The translations under genes and the position numbers were made by a program. Source: Leptospira vanthielii serovar Holland str. Waz Holland = ATCC 700522 (lineage in GTDB: Bacteria; Spirochaetota; Leptospiria; Leptospirales; Leptospiraceae). Taken from it: a DNA stretch of 64,000 bases. How positions within the stretch are numbered: the stretch's first letter is position 1; each line of letters starts with the position of its first letter. Shown here one piece after another: positions 55,454-64,000 of this stretch. The notes below the pieces were generated by a model. That model saw nothing but the letters and a program-made list of their open reading frames with translations. It searched no databases and was not told the DNA's origin. The stretch spans positions 5,001 through 69,000 of the forward strand of contig NZ_AOGY02000062.1 in the NCBI RefSeq assembly GCF_000332455.1. The letters run 5' to 3'.

Positions 55454-56020
55454 TTATGTTGGATTTTCCATGTACAAATTCCATAGATAGTGACAAAATT
55501 CCGTAGAATTATTGATCGCTCCTGAAATGGTATGAATTCCTGTAAGGGATGTATATCTTTTTCTATAGGCATCACGATCTGAAATTTCGGAAAGTTTGGA
55601 TTCCAATCGAATAAGAACCTCTTTCCAAGATTCACACTGTTCCTTAACCAAAGGGTCTTTGGCTTTGATCCGAAGGTCTTCGGCTTTTGTGATCTGGATT
55701 TCCCAAAAATGGGAGGGGAAAGCCGGTGGCCTGTACCTGTCCCGAATGGCTTCCAAATCTTTTTCTATGTCTTGGTCTTTGAATGTGGTAAAAAAGAAAA
55801 ATCCGCTAATGCGTAATGAGATTGGTAAGTAAAAACTAAAAGTGCGATCATAAGAGACCATCTGTTGGAGAGTCCATTGGGGTGATTTCCCATGCGGTCT
55901 TTTTTCAGAAAAGGACTTTGTATCCAAAGTAGCCAATTCATCAAAACAGTATTGAGCAAACCGGAGTTTCTCTTTCCAGAATATTTCTAAAATCTCCGTT
56001 ACCATATCCGTTTCGTTCAT
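55454..56020 (-). CDS. Conserved protein of unknown function, possibly DinB-like
   Basis: I do not recognise the family with confidence. The roughly 188-residue protein is helical with several His, Asp and Trp residues, and the layout (LRFAQYCFDELATLD, later GIHTISGAINNSTEFCHYLWNLY) resembles DinB-like four-helix proteins. No clear metal triad is confirmed. I take ATG at 56020; the frame is open to TTG at 56071 but neither has a strong ribosome binding site. It lies 47 bases upstream of icd on the same strand and may be co-transcribed with it. Confidence 0.6.
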   Translation of the reverse strand: MNETDMVTEILEIFWKEKLRFAQYCFDELATLDTKSFSEKRPHGKSPQWTLQQMVSYDRTFSFYLPISLRISGFFFFTTFKDQDIEKDLEAIRDRYRPPAFPSHFWEIQITKAEDLRIKAKDPLVKEQCESWKEVLIRLESKLSEISDRDAYRKRYTSLTGIHTISGAINNSTEFCHYLWNLYMENPT

Positions 56021-56098
56021 CCTGGATAGGGGAAAGTATTTTTCAAGTGAGAATCCTTTTTTAAGAACCAAAGTCCAATCTCTTCTACCCCCACTAGT

Positions 56099-56473
56099 AT
56101 GAAAGAAACCGAAGTTTCCTGGCGCGAGCTGATGACAAAAAAAGAAGAATTCTTACATATCTTACGAATTCTGAACCACTACTACGAAATGCGAGGCGAA
56201 ACCAAGTCCAAACAGTTTGCCTTCCGTCGTACTTTAGCTGATTCTTCCCCTGAATCGGTTCAAATTTTTTTCTCTCAAATCGGAACCTTTGAATACCAGG
56301 TGGCCTGCCGCATCCTACCAGAAGAGCAGATAGAATCCTGGATTCATATCGATGGTATCGCCGAAGAAAGAGAACGGCTCGGACAAATTGGCAATACGGA
56401 ACACCCTGTCTTTTCCCTCGTTTGTCTGGGAGATTTATTTGCCTTGGCTCTTCCCAGTAACGTTTCCATTTAA
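56099..56473 (+). CDS. Small conserved protein of unknown function
   Basis: I do not recognise the family. The 124-residue soluble protein is acidic, with an N-terminal helix pair (SWRELMTKKEEFLHILRILNHYYEM). Two cysteines lie in the central and C-terminal parts (VACRIL, VCLGDL). It is divergent from the DinB-like gene (start codons about 78 bases apart) and is followed by the exported protein gene on the same strand. Confidence 0.6.
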   Translation: MKETEVSWRELMTKKEEFLHILRILNHYYEMRGETKSKQFAFRRTLADSSPESVQIFFSQIGTFEYQVACRILPEEQIESWIHIDGIAEERERLGQIGNTEHPVFSLVCLGDLFALALPSNVSI

Positions 56474-56529
56474 AGGAAAACCCGAAGAAAAATCTTGATT
56501 CTTTTTCGAATAACAGTTAGGATTTGCCG

Positions 56530-57564
56530 GTGTTTCGGCAATTCTTTCGATTCGTTTGGCTTTGGCTTTTTTTTACAACACTGACAACAGAGAACCTCCT
56601 CGCCCAAGATTTCAAAACCCAACATTTCCCCGACGAAGGTTATCTACAGGCTTGGAACTTTACCTTCCGTAACGAAAAATACAATTTGTTTGCTACCTTC
56701 CTTGTTAGCAATTTTGGGCCTGGATCACATAACAACGGTATATCGCTACTTTTAAAACCTAAAGACCAACCTGTGTTTTATTCCACTCGTGAATTCGATG
56801 CTGATGAATATGAATCCAAAAAAGGCCAGTTCTACCAAAAAAGTGGGGAGAACTGGATGGAATTTAAAAACGGAATTTATTCCTTCTATATGAACTATGG
56901 GGACTGGGAAATTAAGTTAGACTACAAACCAAGGAGAGGTTCTGTTCCTATCTCCAAAGGAAGATATCCATTAAAAGATGATGGAAAATTTGTCCAAGCC
57001 GACATTCCCTTTTCCTTCTCCCAAGTAACAGGAACCATTCGATACAAAGAAATTACTGAAGTGATCAAAGGTGTTGGTGGATTAGAACATATCCTATCGA
57101 ACGAAGCAGTGTACCAATATTCCAAAAAATGGGAATTGGTTAGATCCATTACAAAAGATGGACATCGAATCTTTACAGGAGGATTTATTGGTAATACCGA
57201 TTTCCCCGGTGCTTTTTTTCGCAGAGTTGCCGTATTAGATAACTCAGGTCATTTAGTGTTAGAAGGGACCGTAGAACGAGCCGAAGTTTTGGATTGGGAA
57301 AAAGAACCTACATCTGGTTATACGATTCCTAAAACAGAAGTTTTATATTTCAACGAAGGAAAATGTTCTCTACATGTCAAACGAACACGTCCGATTGCAA
57401 CTATGAGCGCACTAGAAAACATCTCTTCGTTTTTACGATTTTTTATCCAACTGTTCTTTGCCAAACCATACCAAATCCATTGGTATGCAGACCTGAAACT
57501 GGATTGCCCCGATTGGTCAGGTGAGGCAAAAGGATACCACTCCAATTATCTAATCAACGAATGA
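56530..57564 (+). CDS. Exported lipocalin-like protein (CrtC/AttH/Svf1 type suspected)
   Basis: The roughly 344-residue protein has a signal peptide (MFRQFFRFVWLWLFF..., cleaved near LLAQ). A strand-rich mature part includes LQAWNFTFRNEKYNLFATFLV and IKGVGGLEHILSN. This recalls the paired lipocalin fold of CrtC/AttH/Svf1-type proteins, which bind or modify hydrophobic compounds. The assignment is by pattern only. I take GTG at 56530, seven bases after AGGA; TTG at 56524 is possible. Confidence 0.6.
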   Translation: MFRQFFRFVWLWLFFTTLTTENLLAQDFKTQHFPDEGYLQAWNFTFRNEKYNLFATFLVSNFGPGSHNNGISLLLKPKDQPVFYSTREFDADEYESKKGQFYQKSGENWMEFKNGIYSFYMNYGDWEIKLDYKPRRGSVPISKGRYPLKDDGKFVQADIPFSFSQVTGTIRYKEITEVIKGVGGLEHILSNEAVYQYSKKWELVRSITKDGHRIFTGGFIGNTDFPGAFFRRVAVLDNSGHLVLEGTVERAEVLDWEKEPTSGYTIPKTEVLYFNEGKCSLHVKRTRPIATMSALENISSFLRFFIQLFFAKPYQIHWYADLKLDCPDWSGEAKGYHSNYLINE

Positions 57565-57639
57565 TTGAATCAATAATCATCAAACAATGGATGCAAACAA
57601 TCTAGGTTCTAGTTCTATACAGTAGAAGGATTTGATTTT

Positions 57640-58587
57640 CTAAAGGATAAACTTTTGTCCCTCATGTGCAATATGGATCTGCATACCACCCGGTTTCATT
57701 AACCTGGCTTCATCTAAAATAATACGTGCCACTTCATGATCTGTATGGTCTGGCTCATGATGAGTAAGGACAACAGAACGAATCTCCATCATTTCCGCAA
57801 ACTCTACTGCTTTACTTACAGCAGTATGACCCCAACCTATTTTTTTTTCCGCCTCAGCAGTGCTATACTGTGCATCAATGATGATAAGATCTGCTCCCGC
57901 AATTTGAGGTTTCATTTTGATTAGGTGTTCGCGGTCTTCTTCTCGATATTCTACATCCGTACAAAAAAGGAAAATTTTATTTCCTTCTCGAATTCGGTAT
58001 CCCGTACAAGATCCAGGATGGCGCAGTCCAAAAGGAATGATTTTAAGACCACCTAACATATAGGATTCGAATTCTTTCCAAAGATGAAATTGTTTTTTCG
58101 ATGCCATTTGTTGGAAAGTTATGGGGAAGTTTTCGGGATGTTGTTGGCGGATAAGCCTTTCTTCTAAATTTTCAATACATGAGTAAAAATGAATATTACA
58201 AGAAGGAGAATAACCAGGTTTAAAAAAAGGCCAACCTTGGATATGGTCCCAATGAGTATGAGAAACAAGGATATGGATGTCCATTTCTTCTCCGCTAAAC
58301 GCTTGCGGAGCCATTTGGTTGCCAAGGACACGTAGCCCCGTCCCCATATCTAAAATGACTTTTTCACCCCCATCTCCTTCAATGAACACACAAGTGGTGT
58401 TTCCGCCTAAATCTTGAGAAAGGGGGATGGGCAAATGATTTAAAAATTCCTCTTCTGAGAATCCGGCCGGATCCTTTCGCCACTCTTCTTTGGCCATTTG
58501 GAGAATCTTTAAAGTTTTCTCCCTTTGTTCTGGTTTAGAAATCGGTGTGGGAAGAGAACCTCGAACACCAAAAAGAGTTATTTTCAT
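57640..58587 (-). CDS. MBL-fold metallo-hydrolase
   Basis: The 315-residue metallo-beta-lactamase-fold enzyme has the metal-binding motif SHTHWDHIQG, FGLRHPGSCTGYRI, CTDVEY and a late THHEPDHTD. The N-terminus FGVRGSLPTP is that of the phosphodiesterase-like subgroup related to PqsE/RNase Z proteins, often called cyclic nucleotide or RNA hydrolases. Its substrate is unknown. It is divergent from trmB, and their 5' regions lie close together (the start codons are about 43 bases apart). Confidence 0.85.
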   Translation of the reverse strand: MKITLFGVRGSLPTPISKPEQREKTLKILQMAKEEWRKDPAGFSEEEFLNHLPIPLSQDLGGNTTCVFIEGDGGEKVILDMGTGLRVLGNQMAPQAFSGEEMDIHILVSHTHWDHIQGWPFFKPGYSPSCNIHFYSCIENLEERLIRQQHPENFPITFQQMASKKQFHLWKEFESYMLGGLKIIPFGLRHPGSCTGYRIREGNKIFLFCTDVEYREEDREHLIKMKPQIAGADLIIIDAQYSTAEAEKKIGWGHTAVSKAVEFAEMMEIRSVVLTHHEPDHTDHEVARIILDEARLMKPGGMQIHIAHEGQKFIL

Positions 58588-58629
58588 CTAGTTCCTTTTA
58601 AAAATCCTGACAATACATCATCGGAAGGA

Positions 58630-59295
58630 ATGCAATTGTTAGTTAACCCGGAAATCCAAGAAAAACTTTGGAAGTTTACTACCAAGACTTCCTATCAATC
58701 AGACTATCTCCTGCAACCTAAAGATCGGGGGGAAAAAATCGATCTAAAAAAATCTTTCCCGGAAGAGATCCAAAACTTTGTTTTAGAACTTGGATCTGGT
58801 TGGGGTGAAGTTGCCATCGAATTGGCAAATAACGACCGCCAAACAGGTTACCTACTGATGGAAAAGAAGGTGAACCGAATTGTCCACACCGAAAAACAAC
58901 GAAAAACACTCGGCCTAGAAAATATTCGCTATATGACCGTTAACTTCCAGTGGTTCTTCGATGAGTTACTCGAGAAAGAAATTTTTGACACAATCATCAT
59001 CAACTTCCCAGACCCTTGGCCAAAGAAAAAACACCGTAAAAACAGGCTTATGCAAGCCGATATGCTCAAACAAATTTATGACCTGTTAAAACCGGGGGGA
59101 AAGTTGTTATTTGCAACCGACTACGGCCCTTACGCAAGACGAACCATTTCCCTATTTCGAAAATTTCCCAAGTTTGTTTGGGAAGAGAAAGAATACGAGT
59201 TTGAAAGACCTGGTTTCCCTGTTTCTTTTTTCGAGACCGAAAAAAGAAATGAAGGGAAACGAATTTATTATCTAAATAGAACGAAACAAAATTAA
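58630..59295 (+). CDS. trmB: tRNA (guanine-N7)-methyltransferase TrmB
   Basis: The roughly 221-residue SAM-dependent enzyme makes m7G46 in tRNA. It has the SAM motif LELGSGWGEVAIELA and the TrmB signature NFPDPWPKKKHRKNRL. It is close to the usual length. ATG at 58630 directly follows GGAAGGA, which is too close for a good site; TTG at 58636 has ideal spacing to the same site. Either may be used. It is divergent from the MBL hydrolase. Confidence 0.92.
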   Translation: MQLLVNPEIQEKLWKFTTKTSYQSDYLLQPKDRGEKIDLKKSFPEEIQNFVLELGSGWGEVAIELANNDRQTGYLLMEKKVNRIVHTEKQRKTLGLENIRYMTVNFQWFFDELLEKEIFDTIIINFPDPWPKKKHRKNRLMQADMLKQIYDLLKPGGKLLFATDYGPYARRTISLFRKFPKFVWEEKEYEFERPGFPVSFFETEKRNEGKRIYYLNRTKQN

Positions 59296-59302
59296 ACCAT
59301 TC

Positions 59303-59327
59303 AGGTAAGATCCAAAGTTTCTTACCT
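59303..59327 (-). terminator. Likely terminator of the giant TPR gene
   Basis: AGGTAAGA (59303-59310) pairs with TCTTACCT (59320-59327). On the minus strand it is followed by a T-rich stretch (TTTAATTTTGTTT). It lies about 78 bases after the TPR gene's stop and could serve either direction. Confidence 0.45.
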
Positions 59328-59404
59328 AAAAAATCTAATACCGAAAGATTGTCCTTTTAATGGACCTCACTACAGATAGTTTTCTTCTCTTTAGGCTCTT
59401 CTGA

Positions 59405-62400
59405 TTAATCTACAGTGACAGTACTGATCCTAAGGCCATCCCGGTCTCCTTTCCATGGAACAGGAGTTTTCTCCCTGCCTTTGATTAAGAGTAATTCTTT
59501 AGATCTACCTTCTACCACAAGCCCATCCAAAGGATAATAAAAATCTCCTTCTATGGAATACGAATCTTTCCACTTAGAGCCACCTTTCCAAAGATAGGCG
59601 GTATCTTCTGTATTGATCAGTAAAGACTCTGGATTTTTGACAACCGACCGAATGGTATCAGTATTACCCAAGGAATACAACTTTGCTTTTTCGGTTCCTT
59701 GATAGATTTGATTTCCTAACTGAATCAAACAAGAATCTTCCAAACATCCTAGGATCAGAGCCGATTCTTTTGTATCTTTTTTGACAACAGGATTTGATAT
59801 CTTTTTGTCTTTATCGGAATTGGAACTAGAACCTATAGCAAAAACTTGGATTTGGAATTCTTTCTTTAAATCGCGAAGGACAAAAAGTTTTCCTTCCGAT
59901 GTGTGAGAAAAACTTAAAAAATCGTTTCCATTCCACTCTTCCTCAATTTCTAAATTGGGGTTAGTTCTTACAATCTTACGATCGTTCCCTTTTTCTTTTT
60001 CCAGAAGAAGTAAAAATCCATTCCCTTCGGCAGAACCTTGTTTGACTTTCCAACCCACAAGAATTTGTTTTTTGAAACTCATTTTTCCCGATTCAGGATA
60101 AATCTTTGTCGCAGAATCATTGGAAATTCCCACAAGTTCTTTTCCGGCAACTAACAGTTGGTAAGGAGTGGAAGTGTATTGTTTCCAAACAAGTTCCTTG
60201 GTGATTCTATCATAACCAACGAGCGCTGTTCCGTAATTGACGATGATTCGATTGGGATACACAATCGGTGTAGAAACTGGCGTTCCCGAAAGATTGAGAT
60301 CGGTCACATGGAGTGGTTCATCGTCCATTGCATCGGAAGGAAGAAGTCTTGCGTATTTGGTTTCGCCATATTCACGTAAGATTTTTTCTTTTACATGGTT
60401 CCGTTTGGTTTTGACCTTATCGGAGGGAGATTGTTTTTGTTTGGCATCCAAAATTCGAAACTGTGCAAACAATGCTTCCGCAGAAGGTTCTTCTTTCAGA
60501 ACCCGATCAATGATCTTCTCTGCTTCTTCTAATTTGTTTTCTTTGAAGTAGATATATGCTAATTGGATCTCACCATCCATAAAATCAGGATCTGATTTAC
60601 GAATGGATTCCAAAATAGTTTTTGATTCTTTAGTCAAATCTTCGTTAAAATAAGCTATGGCTAAGTTATAAGAAGAAAGGCCAAATTCAGAATCCTTCAC
60701 ACGCGCTTTTTCAAACTCGCGTTTCGCATTTTCCATTTGGTTTAGTTTATAAAATGCTAAACCTTTTGCCACATTACTCGGAGCAAAATTCGGATTCACC
60801 AAAATAGAACGATCAAATTCCCCAATTGCCCCCTCGTAATTTTTCCTTTTCATGGTCACAAGACCTAACATGTAGTAGGCGTAATAGGAATCAGGTTTTT
60901 CTCTTAAAATATCGTAGAATCCGTCTTCGGCTCTTTTGAGTTCCCCTTTTTTATAATAAAAAGAGTAAATCCCTTCCTTAAATGAAATCGCATTTTCTTT
61001 GTTGGAGCGAACGGCATTTTCCAAAATAGAAATGCCTTTTTCTTCCTCACCTTTCTCGATATAACATTCTGCAATTTTTACAAGAAGGGAAGCTTTAGGA
61101 ACTCTATCGTATGCCTTCTGGTAAGGAGTTACCGCTTCAATGTATTTTTTACGATTGAATAGAGAGTTACCTTCTTTGACAAAAGGCAGGATTTCCGCAA
61201 AACGAGAGTTCTCCGCCACCGTCTTTTCTGTTTCGAGCAGTTCTGGAATGTCCTTGGTATACTTTTTGGACTTTTGAATGAATTCATTGGCACGAGTATA
61301 GTTTTCTTTCGAATTTTCCTCTACAGCTCGTTTGTAATACAAACTTCCCAAACGGTAATCCACAGCATCATTGTTTGGGAATTTTTTCTTCAGTCCCATA
61401 TAAATGGATTCTGCTTCTTCCCATTTACTAGCATCTTCTGCAATACGACCCAAAGTGATGGCACTAAAAGGATCTGTAGCAGAAAGAATTTCTAGTTTTT
61501 TGATGTATTCTTTTTCTTTTTTGGATTCACCCGTTTTTGCATACACACGAGCAAGGCCTTGTAAGGCACCAGGATTTGTGGCATCCATACGATAGGCTTC
61601 TAAATAGGAGCTTTCTGATTTTTTGTATTCCCCAAAAGCAAAGTAAGCTCGACCAAACGCATTTTGTGCTGCTGGGTTTTCTGGGTTCACACCCATTGCT
61701 TTTCCGTATTCATCAAAGGCCTGTTTACGTTTTCCTTGGCGTAGGTATGCGTCACCATCAGCGATAAACTTTTGTGATTCTGCGAGTATCTTTGCTTTGC
61801 GAATTTCCTCTTTTTTTGCCTTAGGATGAGACTCTGCTTTTTTTAATACATCTAGTGCTTCGTCAAAACGACCCGAATCAATCAGCACATAGGCTAAGTT
61901 GAGTTTCGGTTCAAAAAAATTGGGATCCCAAGTGGATGCATCTTGGAAACTAAGAGTGGCTTTCTTAGTTTCTCCCCATTTCCATTCACATATCCCTTGT
62001 TTGTTGCGAATCTCTGCGTTTTTAGGAATTTTCCCGCCGGCTTGTTTGGAAGTTTTTAAACAATCGGAATAGTTATGAGTTTGAATGTAAACATTACACA
62101 ACCCGACATAGGCGTTGGGATTTGTGTCAGAGAGTGAAATGGATTTTTTGAAACTCTCTTCACTTTCTTTGAGTTTTCCACCCAATAACTGAGCATTTCC
62201 CAGAAAAGACCAAACAGAACCATTTTGTGGCTGTAACTCGGTGGCTTTTTTGAATTCAGAAGTTGCTTCTGCGTAATTCTTTTTTGCTAAAAAGTCATTC
62301 CCGCGTTGGATGAGAGATGCAATCTTAGTGGAAAGTTTTGCATCTTTGGCTGTTTTTAATTCTGGATTGAGCTTTTCCGCTTTTGCGAAGTAAGCTTCCG

Positions 62401-63004
62401 CTTCCTCATATCTTTTTAGTTCTAAACAAAGGTCCCCCAATTGGTTTAACAATTCGATAGGGTAAGGAAATTCCGTTTTAGTTTCCAAGGACTTTAGAAC
62501 CACAAGGCTTTCTTGGTAACGAACCAAGTTTTTTAAAAGTAGGCCCGTTTTATAAGTATAGATGGTTTCTTCTGGTTTTAGTTGGCTTAGAGTTTGGTAA
62601 GTAGAAAGTGCTTCTTCATTTTCTCCCAAAGTGGATTGAACCGTTCCAAGTCCAATGAGGAGTTTTTCATTTTTGGGTTCTAAGTTTTTGCCTTTTTCAT
62701 AAGCAAGTTTTGCGTTTTCATAATCTCCTAACTGGTAATAGGAAGATCCAAGCAGAGAATAACCATCAATCAGTTCAAAAGTTTGGATGGAAGTCTTTGC
62801 TTTTTCTAACGCAACATCTATGTTTCCTTTTTGAAATTCATTACTTCCTTCTGCGACAAGTTCCCTTGCTTCTTCAATTTTTTGGCGATCCGATACATCG
62901 GATTTTTCAACCACGGAATCCTTTACGGAAACGGGTTTGAAGTCACGAGATTGGCAGCCGACAAAAAGAACGACGGTAAAAATTAAAAAACTAAGTTGTC
63001 TCAT
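59405..63004 (-). CDS. Giant TPR lipoprotein with C-terminal beta-propeller-like region
   Basis: The 1199-residue lipoprotein has a signal ending LFVGC. From about residue 40 to 900 it consists of TPR repeats, about twenty by eye (for example YYQLGDYENAKLAYEKGKNLEP, AFGEYKKSESSYLEAYRMDATNP). From about 925 to the end it is strand-rich with PQQ-propeller-like segments (TPIVYPNRIIVNYGTALVGYDRITKELVWKQY). Such proteins act as scaffolds at the envelope. Its start overlaps the PEGA protein gene by four bases, so it is coupled to it and they likely act together. Confidence 0.85.
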   Translation of the reverse strand: MRQLSFLIFTVVLFVGCQSRDFKPVSVKDSVVEKSDVSDRQKIEEARELVAEGSNEFQKGNIDVALEKAKTSIQTFELIDGYSLLGSSYYQLGDYENAKLAYEKGKNLEPKNEKLLIGLGTVQSTLGENEEALSTYQTLSQLKPEETIYTYKTGLLLKNLVRYQESLVVLKSLETKTEFPYPIELLNQLGDLCLELKRYEEAEAYFAKAEKLNPELKTAKDAKLSTKIASLIQRGNDFLAKKNYAEATSEFKKATELQPQNGSVWSFLGNAQLLGGKLKESEESFKKSISLSDTNPNAYVGLCNVYIQTHNYSDCLKTSKQAGGKIPKNAEIRNKQGICEWKWGETKKATLSFQDASTWDPNFFEPKLNLAYVLIDSGRFDEALDVLKKAESHPKAKKEEIRKAKILAESQKFIADGDAYLRQGKRKQAFDEYGKAMGVNPENPAAQNAFGRAYFAFGEYKKSESSYLEAYRMDATNPGALQGLARVYAKTGESKKEKEYIKKLEILSATDPFSAITLGRIAEDASKWEEAESIYMGLKKKFPNNDAVDYRLGSLYYKRAVEENSKENYTRANEFIQKSKKYTKDIPELLETEKTVAENSRFAEILPFVKEGNSLFNRKKYIEAVTPYQKAYDRVPKASLLVKIAECYIEKGEEEKGISILENAVRSNKENAISFKEGIYSFYYKKGELKRAEDGFYDILREKPDSYYAYYMLGLVTMKRKNYEGAIGEFDRSILVNPNFAPSNVAKGLAFYKLNQMENAKREFEKARVKDSEFGLSSYNLAIAYFNEDLTKESKTILESIRKSDPDFMDGEIQLAYIYFKENKLEEAEKIIDRVLKEEPSAEALFAQFRILDAKQKQSPSDKVKTKRNHVKEKILREYGETKYARLLPSDAMDDEPLHVTDLNLSGTPVSTPIVYPNRIIVNYGTALVGYDRITKELVWKQYTSTPYQLLVAGKELVGISNDSATKIYPESGKMSFKKQILVGWKVKQGSAEGNGFLLLLEKEKGNDRKIVRTNPNLEIEEEWNGNDFLSFSHTSEGKLFVLRDLKKEFQIQVFAIGSSSNSDKDKKISNPVVKKDTKESALILGCLEDSCLIQLGNQIYQGTEKAKLYSLGNTDTIRSVVKNPESLLINTEDTAYLWKGGSKWKDSYSIEGDFYYPLDGLVVEGRSKELLLIKGREKTPVPWKGDRDGLRISTVTVD

Positions 63005-64000
63005 TTTTGGAGCCTTTCCTCAAACTTAACCATATCAGGATATCGTATTTTTAAACCTCGAAGAGGTGTGCCCGTTATAGGCGCGTTATGTGGAGTCAAA
63101 ACTCCCAAATTCCAAAAAGTTTCGAAATTCCATGGAAGTTCTTCCACGGTTTTATTTCCCAAAGACAACCGAATCATCTTCTTTTCAATGTCGGTAGAAA
63201 GTTTGATACTTCTGCCTTTGAGTTCATCCTCTTTATTCCAACGATACGAAGAACGAACAGGGGCTTCTTTTTCTTCCGCAGAAAACTTGATGATATGGAA
63301 GTCTGTTTTATCGACATAGATAAGAATGGCATTTTGATTGTGATCAGTAAAAGAAAGGCCAACCGCCCCATTCAAATCTTTCACAAGGTCTAACACAAGC
63401 TCAGCTTCTAGATAATCAGGAATGAGGTCTTCTGAATACACTCCATACCAGCCGGTAGGAAGGTCTTTGTTTTTGGCAAAGGTAAGTTTGCCAGGGAATG
63501 TGGCCGAAAAATTGGGAGAAGCCGATGTTAGGTTCCAAAATTCTTCTGATTCCCAGCCAACTCCATCCTCAAGAGAGATGGGTAAAGCAATGGACGTGAT
63601 TTGTTTTGGTCTAATTTTGATCCCCGCCTTTGCATATTCAAAGTGAGAATCTTTTTGAGTGCGGATGAACTGGATCGGATAACTTCCGTAAGGAACACCC
63701 GATTCCGCATATTGAGTTTTTCCTTTTTTCTGACCATCCACAACGATATCAAGACCTGCAGGAAAACTAGAAATGACAATGGTTCCTTGCGAAATATCAT
63801 CACTCCATTCTTGGAACACACGAGTGGTTTTCCCTGCTCGAATTAAGATGTTTCGTTTGACTGGATCTTTGCCCGGTTTTGCAAAGGAAAGGGTATGTTT
63901 GCCATTGATGAGTGGATAGGAAAGTAAAGGAGCTTTCCCCACTTCCACACCGTCCAAATAAATTGTGGTTCCGGGTGAGGTGGAAAACACCGAAGCATTT
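63001..64000 (-). CDS. PEGA-domain protein with laminin-G-like C-terminus, 5' end outside window
   Basis: The frame is open to the window edge, so the N-terminus, probably with its signal peptide, is missing. The visible 332 residues have two PEGA repeats (STSPGTTIYLDGVEVGKAPL; SFPAGLDIVVDGQKKG), surface-associated beta domains. A domain of laminin-G or keto-disaccharide-hydrolase-like pattern follows (LPTGWYGVYSEDLIPDYLEAELVLD; NGAVGLSFTDHNQNAILIYVD). GTG at 63990 lies inside the first repeat and is not the real start. It overlaps the TPR gene by four bases. Confidence 0.75.
   Translation of the reverse strand, partial: NASVFSTSPGTTIYLDGVEVGKAPLLSYPLINGKHTLSFAKPGKDPVKRNILIRAGKTTRVFQEWSDDISQGTIVISSFPAGLDIVVDGQKKGKTQYAESGVPYGSYPIQFIRTQKDSHFEYAKAGIKIRPKQITSIALPISLEDGVGWESEEFWNLTSASPNFSATFPGKLTFAKNKDLPTGWYGVYSEDLIPDYLEAELVLDLVKDLNGAVGLSFTDHNQNAILIYVDKTDFHIIKFSAEEKEAPVRSSYRWNKEDELKGRSIKLSTDIEKKMIRLSLGNKTVEELPWNFETFWNLGVLTPHNAPITGTPLRGLKIRYPDMVKFEERLQK

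Noticed and set aside
1..64000. CRISPR arrays, insertion sequences, prophage genes
   Set aside because: No regularly spaced repeats, transposase, integrase or phage structural genes were seen.

Overview
The window reads as chromosomal DNA of a saprophytic-type Leptospira (a spirochaete). I infer this from the AT-rich composition, the many short spirochaete-style lipoprotein signal peptides ending in a lipobox cysteine, a eukaryotic-type NADP isocitrate dehydrogenase, a SecA without a zinc tail, and the dense packing of conserved genes in short operons. I could run no search, so the genus is inference. I see no rRNA, tRNA, insertion sequence, prophage or CRISPR array.

Layout. From 1 to 6565, minus-strand genes encode a glycosyltransferase 2 membrane enzyme, a small cysteine protein, an RnfC-like Fe-S protein with a membrane partner, a PTS EIIA-type regulator, two Opp/Dpp-type permeases and a truncated exported protein. 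From 6669 to 9586 a TPR membrane protein is translationally coupled to a MotA-family channel protein. From 9590 to 13296 come rlmK, an RNase H, a small lipoprotein, a Fur-family repressor and a CCA-type nucleotidyltransferase carrying a run of nine C. From 13476 to 21234 there is a porin with a partner lipoprotein, a BamE-like lipoprotein, a chemotaxis receptor, a di-haem peroxidase, and a cobalamin riboswitch in front of two lipoprotein genes.

From 21381 to 30025 lie secA, a glutamine amidotransferase coupled to a thioredoxin-like lipoprotein, an acidic-tailed omega-like protein, a DUF115 protein that seems to start at ATT, a 61-residue protein, a HATPase-HDOD fusion and an ABC ATPase. From 30034 to 37030 are a 1.2-kresidue carboxypeptidase-regulatory/YfaP lipoprotein and a DUF445-epimerase-exported protein operon. 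From 37108 to 39518 is a complete arsenic operon (palindromic operator, arsR, thioredoxin-type arsC, DUF6428, acr3) closed by a strong terminator. Then come a PAS-only signalling protein, a YHYH-MORN-SCO operon, an acyl-CoA dehydrogenase, a lipoprotein hydrolase, an SDR, an arylamine N-acetyltransferase, a DUF4180 protein, an ArsR-AHSA1 pair, a class III cyclase, icd, an MBL hydrolase and trmB. A giant TPR lipoprotein and a PEGA protein cut by the window end close the window.

Most interesting points: the B12-riboswitch locus, with a hairpin over the ribosome binding site and no TonB receptor in view; a reduced Rnf/Nqr-like redox module; an orphan MotA coupled to a TPR membrane protein; a HATPase-HDOD fusion; the YHYH-MORN-SCO operon; and two genes whose conserved N-termini lie upstream of any ATG, GTG or TTG.
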